52,386 bases of DNA from Methanosaeta sp. PtaB.Bin018 (GTDB lineage Archaea; Halobacteriota; Methanosarcinia; Methanotrichales; Methanotrichaceae): NCBI GenBank assembly GCA_002067755.1, contig MVQH01000097.1, positions 1-52,386 of the forward strand, in the 5' to 3' direction. The notes below the pieces were generated by a model, which was given only the letters and a program-made list of their open reading frames with translations, did not search any database and was not told where the DNA came from. A program made the position numbers and the translations under genes. Below, one piece after another: positions 1 to 8,892 of the stretch (the stretch's first letter is position 1; every line of letters starts with the position of its first letter).

Positions 1-75
1 ACATTCTGAGATTGGGAATGCAATCTCTTCGCATGATCGATAAAAGCCCTGGCCTTTAGGCCAGGGAGCATTCAC
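1..75. mobile_element. candidate right end of an IS200/IS605-type element (hairpin 47-66)
   Basis: An 8-bp perfect stem (CCCTGGCC at 47-54, GGCCAGGG at 59-66) encloses the loop TTTA and is followed by AGCATTCAC. From memory, the 3' ends of archaeal IS200/IS605 (IS1341, TnpB-type) elements have this layout: a GC-rich hairpin with a TTTAG-like loop a few bases before the cleavage site. The tnpB gene would lie outside the window on the left. The alternative is a transcription terminator of an upstream gene, although no T-run follows the stem. No transposase is visible here, so the call rests on the hairpin alone. Confidence 0.42.
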
Positions 76-141
76 TGAATTGTTAACCGTCAAAGTGAAT
101 ATTAATGTGAACATAAGTCTCTGCTTACGGCAGGATTCTCG

Positions 142-3100
142 ATGAAGGACAGTGGTTTGGCCGGAGAAATACGGGAGCTTTGCCCAAACGAGCTTGATGC
201 TGGCCCTGGTGTGATATGCAAGCGGTTTCAGACTTATTGGGAGAATGCACCATCTGGAATGGCGATGATCGATAAAGACGGCAAATTTCTCTACATCAAT
301 CCCAAGTTCAAAGAGATGTTTGGTTACGATCTGAATGATATCCCCTGTGGCAGAGAGTGGTTTAGATTAGCGTATCCCGATCCTGCTTATCGGCACGAAG
401 CGATATCTACCTGGGTCAATGACCTTAAAGCCTCCAGGCCAGGAGAGATGAGGCCCAGGACATTTGCTGTTAACTGCAAAGATGGAACAAGAAAATTCAT
501 AAAGTTCGTGGCTGCACAGCTGGTGGATGGCAAAAACCAGATCATCTGTGAGGATGTAACAGAGAGCATGCTGGCGGAAAAAGCTCTTCGTGAGAGCGAG
601 GAGCGCTATCGTGCAGTGGTAGATCAGGCATCCGAGTCTATATTCATATTTGATGCCGACACCAAACTCATACTTGAGTCCAACAAAGCGTTCTGTGATT
701 TGATGGGATATGAGATCAAGGAGGTCACTGGGCTGAATGTCTGCGATATTGTCCGCCAGGATCGGCAGAGCGTTGATGCCGATGTTCAAAGAGTGCTGGC
801 CTGCGGACGCAATTTCCTGGGCGAGCGACAGTACATTCGCAAAGATGGTTCGCATGTGGACGTTGAGGTCAGCGCCAACCTCATCGTGTTCAGCGACAGA
901 AGGATGATCTGCGCAGTGGCGAGAGATATCACAGAGCGCAAGCGCGTCGAACAGAGGTTGCAAAGGACAGAAGCTCAGTACAGGGCGCTTTTGGAGCAGA
1001 TTCCAGCAATAACCTACACTGCAGCTCTTGACGATGCCAGCAGTACGCAATACATAAGCCCCCAAATCGAGCCAATTCTTGGCTACTCTCCTGAAGAGTA
1101 CAAGGCAGATCCAGACATCTGGAGCAAAAGGCTACACCCCGACGACAGGGATCGAGTTTTAGCCGAATTGAAGGCCAGCCTGGCCAGCAATCGGCCTTTT
1201 AAATCCGAATATCGCATGATCGCTCGGAGCGGTCGGACGGTATGGTTTCGCGACGAGGCTGTTGTAGTGCAGGACAGCACTGGCGAGCGTCTATTCCGTC
1301 AGGGGGTCATGGTCGACGTCACAGAGCGCAGGCAGGCTGAGAAGGCGCTCATAGAGTCCGAGGAGAAGTTCAGGACGCTCTTCCATAGCGCTTCTGATGC
1401 GATCTTCATTCATGATCTTGACGGCAACTTCTTTGAAGTAAATCAGGCAGCATGTGATCGCCTGGGCTACGCTCGCGACGAACTGGTTCGAATGAAGCCC
1501 TACGACATAGACCCTCCCAATAGCGCATCTCTGGTTCGAGAACATATCAATGAAGTGCTGCAAACGGGCCAAAAAGTCTTCGAATCAGCCCAGGCAAGCC
1601 GTGACGGGAGAGTCATACCTGTTGAGATGAATGCCCGTCTCATAGACTACATGGGGAGGGAGGCGATACTCTGCGTGTCGCGCGACATCACCGACCGAAA
1701 GCGAGCTGAGGATGAATTGCGATGGAAGACAGCGTTCCTTGAGGCTCAGGTTGAGACCTCTTTGGATGGAATCCTGGTTGTAGATGAGAGAACGCAAATA
1801 ATCCTTACTAACCAGCGGCTCTTAAACATGTGGAAAGTGCCTCAGATGATAAGGAATCTGAGGACCGATGAAGCTCTTCTTCAGTACGTAGCAGACAAGA
1901 CCAAGAATCCTGATCAATTCCTTGGGAAAGTCAGGTATCTTTATAGCCATCAGGATGAGACCAGCAGGGACGTGATCGAGTTTAAGGACGGGATGGTCCT
2001 AGATCGTTATTCTTCGCCGGTTGTCGGCAAAGACGGCAAATATTATGGTCGTATATGGATTTTTCATGACATCACCGACTACAAGCATGCGCTGGAAGCA
2101 TTGCGTGAGTCGGAGCGAAGATTGGCGGATATCATCGACTTCTTGCCGGATGCCACCTTTGTCATCGATCATTCTGGCAAGGTGATAGCCTGGAACCGCG
2201 CAATAGAGGCGATGACAGGCATAAAAGCGGCAGATATCATCGGCAAAGGCGATTATGAATATGCTCTGCCATTTTATGGCGAGAGAAGGCCGATTCTGAT
2301 AGACCTTGTGCTTAAACCACAGGAGGGGATCGAAAAAAGATATACTAACCTGAGAAGGCAGAACGGCACTCTGGTTGGCGGCGCATATATGCCGACTCTG
2401 AAGGGCGGAGGGATCTTCCTCATCGGAAGTGCGGCGGCTCTTTACGATTCAGAGGGAAACATTTCAGGAGCAATCGAGTCCATTCGGGACGTCACAGAGA
2501 ACAAGCACGCAGAAGAGGAGCTACGCAAGGCCAAGGAGGAGGCAGAATCGGCAATGCGCGCCAAATCGGAGTTTCTCGCAAATATGAGCCACGAGATACG
2601 CACTCCAATGAATGCAGTCATAGGTATGACTGGATTTCTGCTTAACTCCAACCTCGATCCTGATCTCAGAGAGTGCGTCGATATAATACACAGCAGCGGC
2701 GATGCACTGCTCGCTATCATAAACGACATTCTGGACTACTCAAAGATCGAAGAGGGCAAAGGGGTGCTCGAGAACCAGCCATTCAACTTGCTCGAGTGCA
2801 TTGAGAGCTCTATGGATCTTGTGAGATCAAAGGCTGCTGAGAAGAGTCTCGATCTCATCTGCAAGATAGACGATAGTGTGCCAGAGACCCTGATGGGAGA
2901 CTTCACGAGGCTTCGACAGGTTCTGGTCAACTTGCTCAGCAACGCAGTCAAGTTTACTGATGCTGGAGGGGTGTCGGTCACAGCGACCTCGCAAAAGAGA
3001 GACGATCGCCATGAGATATGCATCACAGTCAGAGATACAGGCATTGGCATTCGTCCTGATAGGATGGACCGCCTCTTTAAATCCTTCAGCCAAGTCGATA

Positions 3101-3711
3101 TGTCCACCACCCGCAAATACGGAGGGACGGGCCTTGGTCTGGCCATAAGCAAACGCCTGATAGAGATGATGGGTGGAGAGATATGGGCTGAGAGCGAGGT
3201 TGGAAAAGGCTCGGCCTTCCACGTTGTCATCGAAGCAAGCTGTGCACCAGCTCGAATAACTGATACAAGGCAGCTCTCGCAGCCCCCATCAGAGCAGCTT
3301 TCGAGCACCGCTGCTCGTGCGCGTCTGCTTTTGGCTGAGGACAACGCTGTGAACCAGAAGGTGGCCATGCGCATGCTCAAGAAGCTCGGATATAGTGCAG
3401 ATTTGGCTGCGAACGGCCTGGAGGTATTGCGGGCTTTAGAGCGCCAGTCGTATGATATAATCCTGATGGACGTCCAGATGCCAGAGATGGATGGCCTGGA
3501 GGCTGCCAGAGCGATACGTCGCCTGCAAAGGCCGCAGCCAAGGATAATCGCCATCACTGCTTACGCTCTGGAAGGCGACAGGGAGAGATGTCTTGAGGCT
3601 GGCATGGACGATTACATAAGCAAGCCTGTGCAGATGGCTGAGCTTGCCGAGGTGCTCAGCAAGTATGGGCCGTGTGTTGACTTTTATGAAGAGCATAACT
3701 TTGAGAAGTAA
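142..3711 (+). CDS. multi-PAS hybrid sensor histidine kinase with receiver domain
   Basis: This 1189-residue soluble kinase has no membrane segment and should sense an intracellular signal. About six PAS modules, several ending in DIT(E/D)RK-type PAC motifs, fill roughly residues 25-800. They are followed by a HisKA dimerisation/phosphoacceptor domain with His817 in the MSHEIRTPMN motif. An HATPase_c domain follows (N box near LLSNAVKF, G boxes DTGIGI and GGTGLGL). The C-terminal receiver domain has phospho-acceptor Asp1110 in ILMDVQMPEMDG and the conserved Lys in the SKP motif. The start at 142 follows an AGGA-like site. The reading frame ends 26 bases inside the next gene, which suggests co-transcription. 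The ligand cannot be predicted. Hybrid kinases of this build are common in Methanosarcinia, and the output partner is not obvious in the window. Confidence 0.93.
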   Translation: MKDSGLAGEIRELCPNELDAGPGVICKRFQTYWENAPSGMAMIDKDGKFLYINPKFKEMFGYDLNDIPCGREWFRLAYPDPAYRHEAISTWVNDLKASRPGEMRPRTFAVNCKDGTRKFIKFVAAQLVDGKNQIICEDVTESMLAEKALRESEERYRAVVDQASESIFIFDADTKLILESNKAFCDLMGYEIKEVTGLNVCDIVRQDRQSVDADVQRVLACGRNFLGERQYIRKDGSHVDVEVSANLIVFSDRRMICAVARDITERKRVEQRLQRTEAQYRALLEQIPAITYTAALDDASSTQYISPQIEPILGYSPEEYKADPDIWSKRLHPDDRDRVLAELKASLASNRPFKSEYRMIARSGRTVWFRDEAVVVQDSTGERLFRQGVMVDVTERRQAEKALIESEEKFRTLFHSASDAIFIHDLDGNFFEVNQAACDRLGYARDELVRMKPYDIDPPNSASLVREHINEVLQTGQKVFESAQASRDGRVIPVEMNARLIDYMGREAILCVSRDITDRKRAEDELRWKTAFLEAQVETSLDGILVVDERTQIILTNQRLLNMWKVPQMIRNLRTDEALLQYVADKTKNPDQFLGKVRYLYSHQDETSRDVIEFKDGMVLDRYSSPVVGKDGKYYGRIWIFHDITDYKHALEALRESERRLADIIDFLPDATFVIDHSGKVIAWNRAIEAMTGIKAADIIGKGDYEYALPFYGERRPILIDLVLKPQEGIEKRYTNLRRQNGTLVGGAYMPTLKGGGIFLIGSAAALYDSEGNISGAIESIRDVTENKHAEEELRKAKEEAESAMRAKSEFLANMSHEIRTPMNAVIGMTGFLLNSNLDPDLRECVDIIHSSGDALLAIINDILDYSKIEEGKGVLENQPFNLLECIESSMDLVRSKAAEKSLDLICKIDDSVPETLMGDFTRLRQVLVNLLSNAVKFTDAGGVSVTATSQKRDDRHEICITVRDTGIGIRPDRMDRLFKSFSQVDMSTTRKYGGTGLGLAISKRLIEMMGGEIWAESEVGKGSAFHVVIEASCAPARITDTRQLSQPPSEQLSSTAARARLLLAEDNAVNQKVAMRMLKKLGYSADLAANGLEVLRALERQSYDIILMDVQMPEMDGLEAARAIRRLQRPQPRIIAITAYALEGDRERCLEAGMDDYISKPVQMAELAEVLSKYGPCVDFYEEHNFEK

Positions 3712-4531
3712 ACGATCAAACGCAAGTTTGCTCATTCTTGCGCTCCTGGTCCTCCTGGCGCTCTTGTGTTTCCTTCAGTCAGTTCTAGCAGCGCAGGCTA
3801 ACCTCAATTCAGTCGATGCCGGCAGAGTTCCGATCTGCGGATTCGAGGTGATTCGCACCTTTCCCCATGACAGCTCAGCCTTTACTCAAGGGCTCGCCTA
3901 CGACTGCGGTGCACTGTATGAAGGAACTGGCGGGTACGGCCAGTCTACGCTGCGCAGAGTCGATCTGAGATCGGGCAGCGTTCTGCAGCAGACGCGCCTG
4001 AATGCAGCATTTTTTGGAGAGGGGGTGGCAGTCTGCAATGACCGCATAGTTCAGCTCACGTGGAAGTCAGGCATAGGTCTGGTATACGACAAGCAGAACC
4101 TGACGCAGATCGGGGAGTTTCGCTATCAGACAGAGGGATGGGGCATAACATCCGATGGCAAGAGACTGATCATGAGCGACGGTACTGAGACGCTGCATTT
4201 CCTGGACCTTGAGACATTCGAGGAGCTGGGATGGCTAAAAGTCAAGGCAGCAGGTGTGCCTGTCCAGGGCTTGAATGAGCTGGAGTACATCAAAGGCGAG
4301 ATCTACGCTAATTTGTGGCCTACAAACTGGATTGCGATCATCTCGCCACAGACCGGTGAAGTGTTGAGGACGGTCAACCTGAGCGGCATTCTGCAAAAGA
4401 AGGACGCGAGAGGAGTGGATGTCCTAAATGGCATAGCCTACGATCCTGAAGGTGACCGGCTCTTCGTCACAGGAAAACTCTGGCCCAAGCTCTTCCAGAT
4501 CAAGCTTGTGACAGATCAGAAAAATAAGTAG
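3686..4531 (+). CDS. exported glutaminyl-peptide cyclotransferase (glutamine cyclotransferase)
   Basis: The predicted enzyme cyclises N-terminal glutamine of exported proteins to pyroglutamate. The ATG at 3686 gives 281 residues with a basic N-terminus and a long hydrophobic signal sequence ending near residue 35. An upstream in-frame start at 3644 would put 14 extra residues before the signal and is less likely. The rest fits the plant/archaeal beta-propeller cyclotransferase family: FTQGLAYD, LYEGTGGYGQS, FFGEGV, TEGWGITSD, LNELEYI, LWPTNWI and LNGIAYDP motifs follow in the usual order. The gene overlaps the end of the kinase gene by 26 bases in a different frame. It probably acts outside the membrane on surface proteins. 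Confidence 0.88.
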   Translation: MKSITLRSKRSNASLLILALLVLLALLCFLQSVLAAQANLNSVDAGRVPICGFEVIRTFPHDSSAFTQGLAYDCGALYEGTGGYGQSTLRRVDLRSGSVLQQTRLNAAFFGEGVAVCNDRIVQLTWKSGIGLVYDKQNLTQIGEFRYQTEGWGITSDGKRLIMSDGTETLHFLDLETFEELGWLKVKAAGVPVQGLNELEYIKGEIYANLWPTNWIAIISPQTGEVLRTVNLSGILQKKDARGVDVLNGIAYDPEGDRLFVTGKLWPKLFQIKLVTDQKNK

Positions 4532-4568
4532 CCGCTGGCGAAGACCCCTCACTCGGAGCATCATGCGG

Positions 4569-7500
4569 CTAAACGACCTCAATCCTGCTGTTGCCCATCT
4601 CGTCCTCCACGACTTGCAGTGTGTTGTCGAACTGCCCCTGAACGTCGCTGATGTGACTGATGGCGATGATCTGGGGAAACCTCTCTTCCAGGCTGCGCAG
4701 CATCCCGATCATCTTCTCTCTGTGCTCCAGATCCTGGCTGCCGAAGACCTCGTCCATGATGAGAAATGAGTAGCTCTCCCCTTCTGGGCCGAAGCGCATC
4801 AGATATTCGCTGATCGCAACACGAACGGAGACGGCGATCATGTCGATCTCGCCTCCAGAGTAGCGGGAGATGGGATAGTACTCGCCCCCGTCCTCAACCA
4901 GAATATTGAAGTCATCGTCGATCTTGAGAAGGCTGTACTTGCCCGATACCTCATCCAGGATCTCGCCTGCTGTCTTGGCGATATCCTTCTTCACCCTGAG
5001 AAGCACCTGGTCCATGAATCCAATGACGAGGCTCCTTGTCGTGTCCACGACCTCGAGCTTTCGGGCCACATCGCCAAGCGTCCTCTCGTGCTCTTTCTTT
5101 CTCTGTGATGACTCTTCTAGCCTCTCAAGCCCGCCCTTCAGGATGCCCAACTGGACCTTCTTTTCTGAGACTGCCTTTTGGGCTGCCTCCAGGTCCTTCT
5201 CTGCCTTGGACAGAGCCACCTTGACGCTCTCGTGCTCTTTTATGCTGTAGCCAAGGGCCGCCAAATCCCTCCTGACAGTGGCCAGGTCCTTTTCCAGATC
5301 CTCCAGGGCTAAAGCTGCCTCTTTCAGCCTCCTTTCGATCTCCGGCTCAGTGGCGATCTTCAGCTGGATCTTTTGAGACTCCTCTTCCATCCTGGCGAGA
5401 TGTTTATGCTCCTTTTGCAGAGCCTCGTATTCGGATAAATCGAAGCCGAGCGACTGCAGCGAGCCTTGCAGCCGTTGCAAAATCAAAGAACGCTCTATCA
5501 GCTCTTGCTGCTGCAAAGAGATCTTCTCCTCAAGATGTGGGATCTCCTGAGCCTTCTCTTGTAACGAGAGGAAGCGGTCGTGCAGAGGCACAAGCTTTTC
5601 AAGCCTCCTCCTCGCATCGGCGTACTCAGAATCGGCAAAGCCAAGGGCCTGGATCTGAAAGTCCAGATCACGGCAATTCCCCTCATGGATCAGTCTCTGC
5701 CTGTGCAGGCTCTCGCGCTCAGTCTCCTTGCGTGGCAGCTCCTCCATTCGAACTGTCAGGCTTCTGCATTCCTCTGCCAGAGGTGCCAGTTCATTTAAAG
5801 CAGCTTCGAGCATTTCCATTCTCTGCAAATCGAAGCGAACGGGACCTAGGGCCTCGATTCTGGCAAGGATCTCATCGAGCTCAGATCTGGTGTCGGATAT
5901 CTGGAGCTTGAGCCTGTGCAGGTCTGCCTGCAAAGCAGAACGGTGGCTCTTTTTTGCATTCAGGTCGTCGAAGCCCTTTTTAAGGTTGCTTCTCGACCTT
6001 GTCACCTTATCCATCTTCTCCATCTGAGATCTGATCGCTGTCTGAAGATCTGAGATCTCCTTTTCTGCCTGGAAAGCCGCGAGCTTATACTTTTTCAATA
6101 GCTCTTCATGCTGGCCCTCCAGTGGTCTCTCGCATGTGGGACAGACGCCCTTCTCCCCCAGCGCCGTGACCTTTTTCACTGAACGCTGAGCATCCAACAG
6201 GGCGCGCTCCTGTACCTTCAGACTGCCCCTCAGGTCTGCAAGAATGCTGTTCAGGTCCGTTCCAAGCCCATCCAGCTCCTTGTCCTGGGCCCGAAGCATG
6301 CGCTCTTGCTCCTCCAGATCGCCAAGTCCTTCCAGAGCCAGACGAACCCTGACAGCTTCGCTCTCCAGGCGTTCTCTGCGCTCTTCCAATGCTTTCCTGC
6401 GGGAGGCGAGGCCATCCAACTCCTTCTGGCGCTCCCTTTGAATGCTCATCTCCTTTTGCTCTTGCAAAAGCAGCCTCGTCTCTTTTAGCCTGGGTTGTAT
6501 CTCTTCAAGCCTTGCTTTTGCGAGCAGAAGACCTTTGATGGAATCCTCCGCCCTTCTGAGGTTCGACTCTGTAGCACTCATTCGGATGGTCTCTTCCTTG
6601 AGGCGAGCACAAAGCTCGAGATATCTGTTGCGCAGGCCTTCCAACCTGCTCAGAAGAGCCTTCACATCTCTGTGCTCCTCTTCTTTTGGTCTCAATTCTT
6701 CTAAAAGAGCTGCATCAGATCGAAGCTTTAAAAGCCGCTCTTCATTCTCCTGAAGTGCTCTCTTCATGCCGTCGATGCCTGCCTCTGCTGCAGCCATCTT
6801 GCGGTAGGTCTCCTCATACGCTTTGCGTTTTGGCTCCAAGAGCTCCAGCCGTTCTCGCACGAGTCTGAGGCGTTGCAGACATGGCTCAAGATCTGCGAGT
6901 TGGCTCTTCAGGGCCTCGATATCCGCCAGCCTCGTCTGCTCTTTTTCGATGGCCTCTCTCTTCGCGAGAGCCTGAGCCTCCAGCAGAGACCTCTTCTCAT
7001 CCAGAAGGGCATGAGAGTGCATCTTCTCTTCCTGAATCTCAAGCTCGTGGGCTCTCTTTTTGCGTGCATCTTCCAAGGCCAAGTGCAGGTTCTCGGCCTC
7101 CTTCAGCTCGCCTTCAGCCAACTGAATGCCGCGCGCCGCCTCCACAAGTCTTGCCTCCACGTCTCCGATCTCTGCTATGGCTCCGGCCAGCCGGCTCTTC
7201 TGCTCCTCCAGCACGATCCTGTCGGACTTGATCTGCTCAATTGCCAGCTCTCTGATGTCGTCCAAGCCCAGAAGCTTTAGAAGATACTCCCTCTTGCCGG
7301 TGCCGCCCTCTTTTAGCAAGTTGTCCAGGTCCTTTTGGCGGGCGTAGAAGGTCTTCATGAAGTCCTGGTAGCTTATCTTTAAGATCTCCTCTAGCCTCTG
7401 ATCCACCTCCTTCGTGCCTGCAGCGATCCTGTGATTGTCCAAGAGAAGGTACGCCTCAGGCATCAAGCCCTTCCCCTTCATCGCCCTGTAGATGGTCATC

Positions 7501-7748
7501 TCCTGTTTGCCCAGGCTCAATGAGAGCCGCACCTCCACTGGGTCGGAGTCGCCCGCGCGCGCATTGCGGATGTAGTCCCTCTTTATGCTCGAAGCCCTGT
7601 TGCCGTAAAGTGCCCAGGCAATGGCCTCCACAATGGTGCTCTTTCCTGCGCCGTTGCTGCCCACGATGCCAGTCAGCCCGTCCTGAAACTCCACCTCAGC
7701 GCGTCGAAACTTCTTGAAATTGCGCATGACCAGTTTATTGAGATGCAT
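4569..7748 (-). CDS. rad50: DNA double-strand break repair ATPase Rad50
   Basis: Rad50 is the SMC-like ATPase partner of Mre11 that tethers and processes DNA ends. The 1059-residue protein starts with MHLNKLVMRNF and a Walker A motif (GSNGAGKST). Long coiled-coil arms are interrupted by the zinc hook, CPTC at residues 536-539. The C-terminal lobe has the ABC signature SGGE near residue 963 and Walker B IMDEVFGSQD near 996. The length is slightly above many archaeal homologues but normal for the family. The start overlaps the end of mre11 by 14 bases, so translation is likely coupled. It is the last gene of nurA-herA-mre11-rad50. The stop is 38 bases from the convergent cyclotransferase gene. 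Confidence 0.96.
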   Translation of the reverse strand: MHLNKLVMRNFKKFRRAEVEFQDGLTGIVGSNGAGKSTIVEAIAWALYGNRASSIKRDYIRNARAGDSDPVEVRLSLSLGKQEMTIYRAMKGKGLMPEAYLLLDNHRIAAGTKEVDQRLEEILKISYQDFMKTFYARQKDLDNLLKEGGTGKREYLLKLLGLDDIRELAIEQIKSDRIVLEEQKSRLAGAIAEIGDVEARLVEAARGIQLAEGELKEAENLHLALEDARKKRAHELEIQEEKMHSHALLDEKRSLLEAQALAKREAIEKEQTRLADIEALKSQLADLEPCLQRLRLVRERLELLEPKRKAYEETYRKMAAAEAGIDGMKRALQENEERLLKLRSDAALLEELRPKEEEHRDVKALLSRLEGLRNRYLELCARLKEETIRMSATESNLRRAEDSIKGLLLAKARLEEIQPRLKETRLLLQEQKEMSIQRERQKELDGLASRRKALEERRERLESEAVRVRLALEGLGDLEEQERMLRAQDKELDGLGTDLNSILADLRGSLKVQERALLDAQRSVKKVTALGEKGVCPTCERPLEGQHEELLKKYKLAAFQAEKEISDLQTAIRSQMEKMDKVTRSRSNLKKGFDDLNAKKSHRSALQADLHRLKLQISDTRSELDEILARIEALGPVRFDLQRMEMLEAALNELAPLAEECRSLTVRMEELPRKETERESLHRQRLIHEGNCRDLDFQIQALGFADSEYADARRRLEKLVPLHDRFLSLQEKAQEIPHLEEKISLQQQELIERSLILQRLQGSLQSLGFDLSEYEALQKEHKHLARMEEESQKIQLKIATEPEIERRLKEAALALEDLEKDLATVRRDLAALGYSIKEHESVKVALSKAEKDLEAAQKAVSEKKVQLGILKGGLERLEESSQRKKEHERTLGDVARKLEVVDTTRSLVIGFMDQVLLRVKKDIAKTAGEILDEVSGKYSLLKIDDDFNILVEDGGEYYPISRYSGGEIDMIAVSVRVAISEYLMRFGPEGESYSFLIMDEVFGSQDLEHREKMIGMLRSLEERFPQIIAISHISDVQGQFDNTLQVVEDEMGNSRIEVV

Positions 7749-8880
7749 CGAAAGCCTCGATATTTCTCGATTGCACTGCTTTTTTCATGAGCTCCGATCC
7801 ATAAGCCACAACTTCGTCCAATATCGCCTTTGGTATCCTCTTTTGGGATGCCTCACCTCTCAGGAAGTTGGAGAACTCTTCGTGCAGCTTATGCCTGTCC
7901 ACTGGGCGCTCCGATCGTTCGGCCTCGTCATTGAACTGCAGCTTGATCTTGAAGTAGAGCGCAGCAGCACCCAGTCGGTTGATCTTTCCCTGGTCGATGC
8001 TCCTGTAGGCAGCTCTGTTCACATTTGTGAGGTTGATCCTGATCATCTTATCTCGGATCTCATAGTCATGACAAAGTTCCATGAGGCATTCAGAGATCTC
8101 CTCGGAGGACAGCCCTGAGCAGTCCACAGCCGGGCAGTCTATCATGTACTTGGGTCTGACCTGCACGCTCTCAACGGTCCCTTTCTCCAGATCCACCAAC
8201 AGCATTCCTTTTCTGTCTGCAGCCTCCCCGAAGTTGAAGTACTCGACAGAGCCGCTGTACCAAGCGTTCGCACAGATGGGTGTCTGGCCGTGAAAGTGCC
8301 CAAGTGCAATGTAATCGAAGTCGCTCTTGAGTAGGCTGTCCTTCAGCTCGTGCTCGCCCACGCTCCTCATCTTCCTGCTCCGAAGTGACTCCACCAGACC
8401 GTGCATGACCAGCACATCTCTACTCGACCTCTCGATCCTCTCAAATTCGGTCAGGTAGTCCCGAGGCTCCAGGCAGAATGGGATGCAGTGAAAATTATAA
8501 TCTCCGACCTCAAAACGCTCATACTTATACCTCTGGGCGATGTGCACGCCTCTTAGACCCTCGAAGAGACGGAAGGGGCCGGTGATGGAGTAGCTCTTGG
8601 GAGCGTCATGGTTGCCGCTGATTATGATTACTGGAATTCCCATCTCAGCCAGCCTGAACAGTCCCCTCTGAAAGATCACAAGCGGCTTGATCTTGGGCCG
8701 CACGTGGTGGAAGACGTCGCCTGCGTGAACGACAGCGTCTGGACGGAGCTGGATGATCTTTTCTATGGCCTGATCGAAGCCCGAATAGATCATCTCTTCA
8801 ATCCTGTTCTGGCCATGCTGATCCAGACGGCTGTAGCTGGAAAATCCAAGATGTGAATCCGCCAGATGAACTATCTTCAA
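7735..8880 (-). CDS. mre11: Mre11 nuclease
   Basis: Mre11 is the Mn-dependent 3'-5' exonuclease and endonuclease of the archaeal Mre11-Rad50 complex. The 381-residue protein shows all five phosphodiesterase motifs: DSH (Asp8, His10), GDVFHH (Asp55), GNHD (Asn90, His91), VMHG (His160) and GHFHG (His195, His197). A capping domain and a C-terminal Rad50-binding tail follow. The start lies 12 bases after the herA stop, and the 3' end overlaps rad50 by 14 bases. This tight packing fits one resection operon producing the four proteins together. Confidence 0.96.
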   Translation of the reverse strand: MKIVHLADSHLGFSSYSRLDQHGQNRIEEMIYSGFDQAIEKIIQLRPDAVVHAGDVFHHVRPKIKPLVIFQRGLFRLAEMGIPVIIISGNHDAPKSYSITGPFRLFEGLRGVHIAQRYKYERFEVGDYNFHCIPFCLEPRDYLTEFERIERSSRDVLVMHGLVESLRSRKMRSVGEHELKDSLLKSDFDYIALGHFHGQTPICANAWYSGSVEYFNFGEAADRKGMLLVDLEKGTVESVQVRPKYMIDCPAVDCSGLSSEEISECLMELCHDYEIRDKMIRINLTNVNRAAYRSIDQGKINRLGAAALYFKIKLQFNDEAERSERPVDRHKLHEEFSNFLRGEASQKRIPKAILDEVVAYGSELMKKAVQSRNIEAFDASQ

Positions 8881-8892
8881 GAACTACACACC

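Noticed and set aside
2736-3557. 273-codon minus-strand frame inside the histidine kinase
   Set aside because: Lies opposite the HisKA, ATPase and receiver domains, which are intact on the plus strand.
4906-7347. Many long plus-strand open frames opposite rad50
   Set aside because: They are antisense shadows of the coiled-coil codons of rad50; none shows family motifs, and the rad50 frame is continuous with all its motifs.
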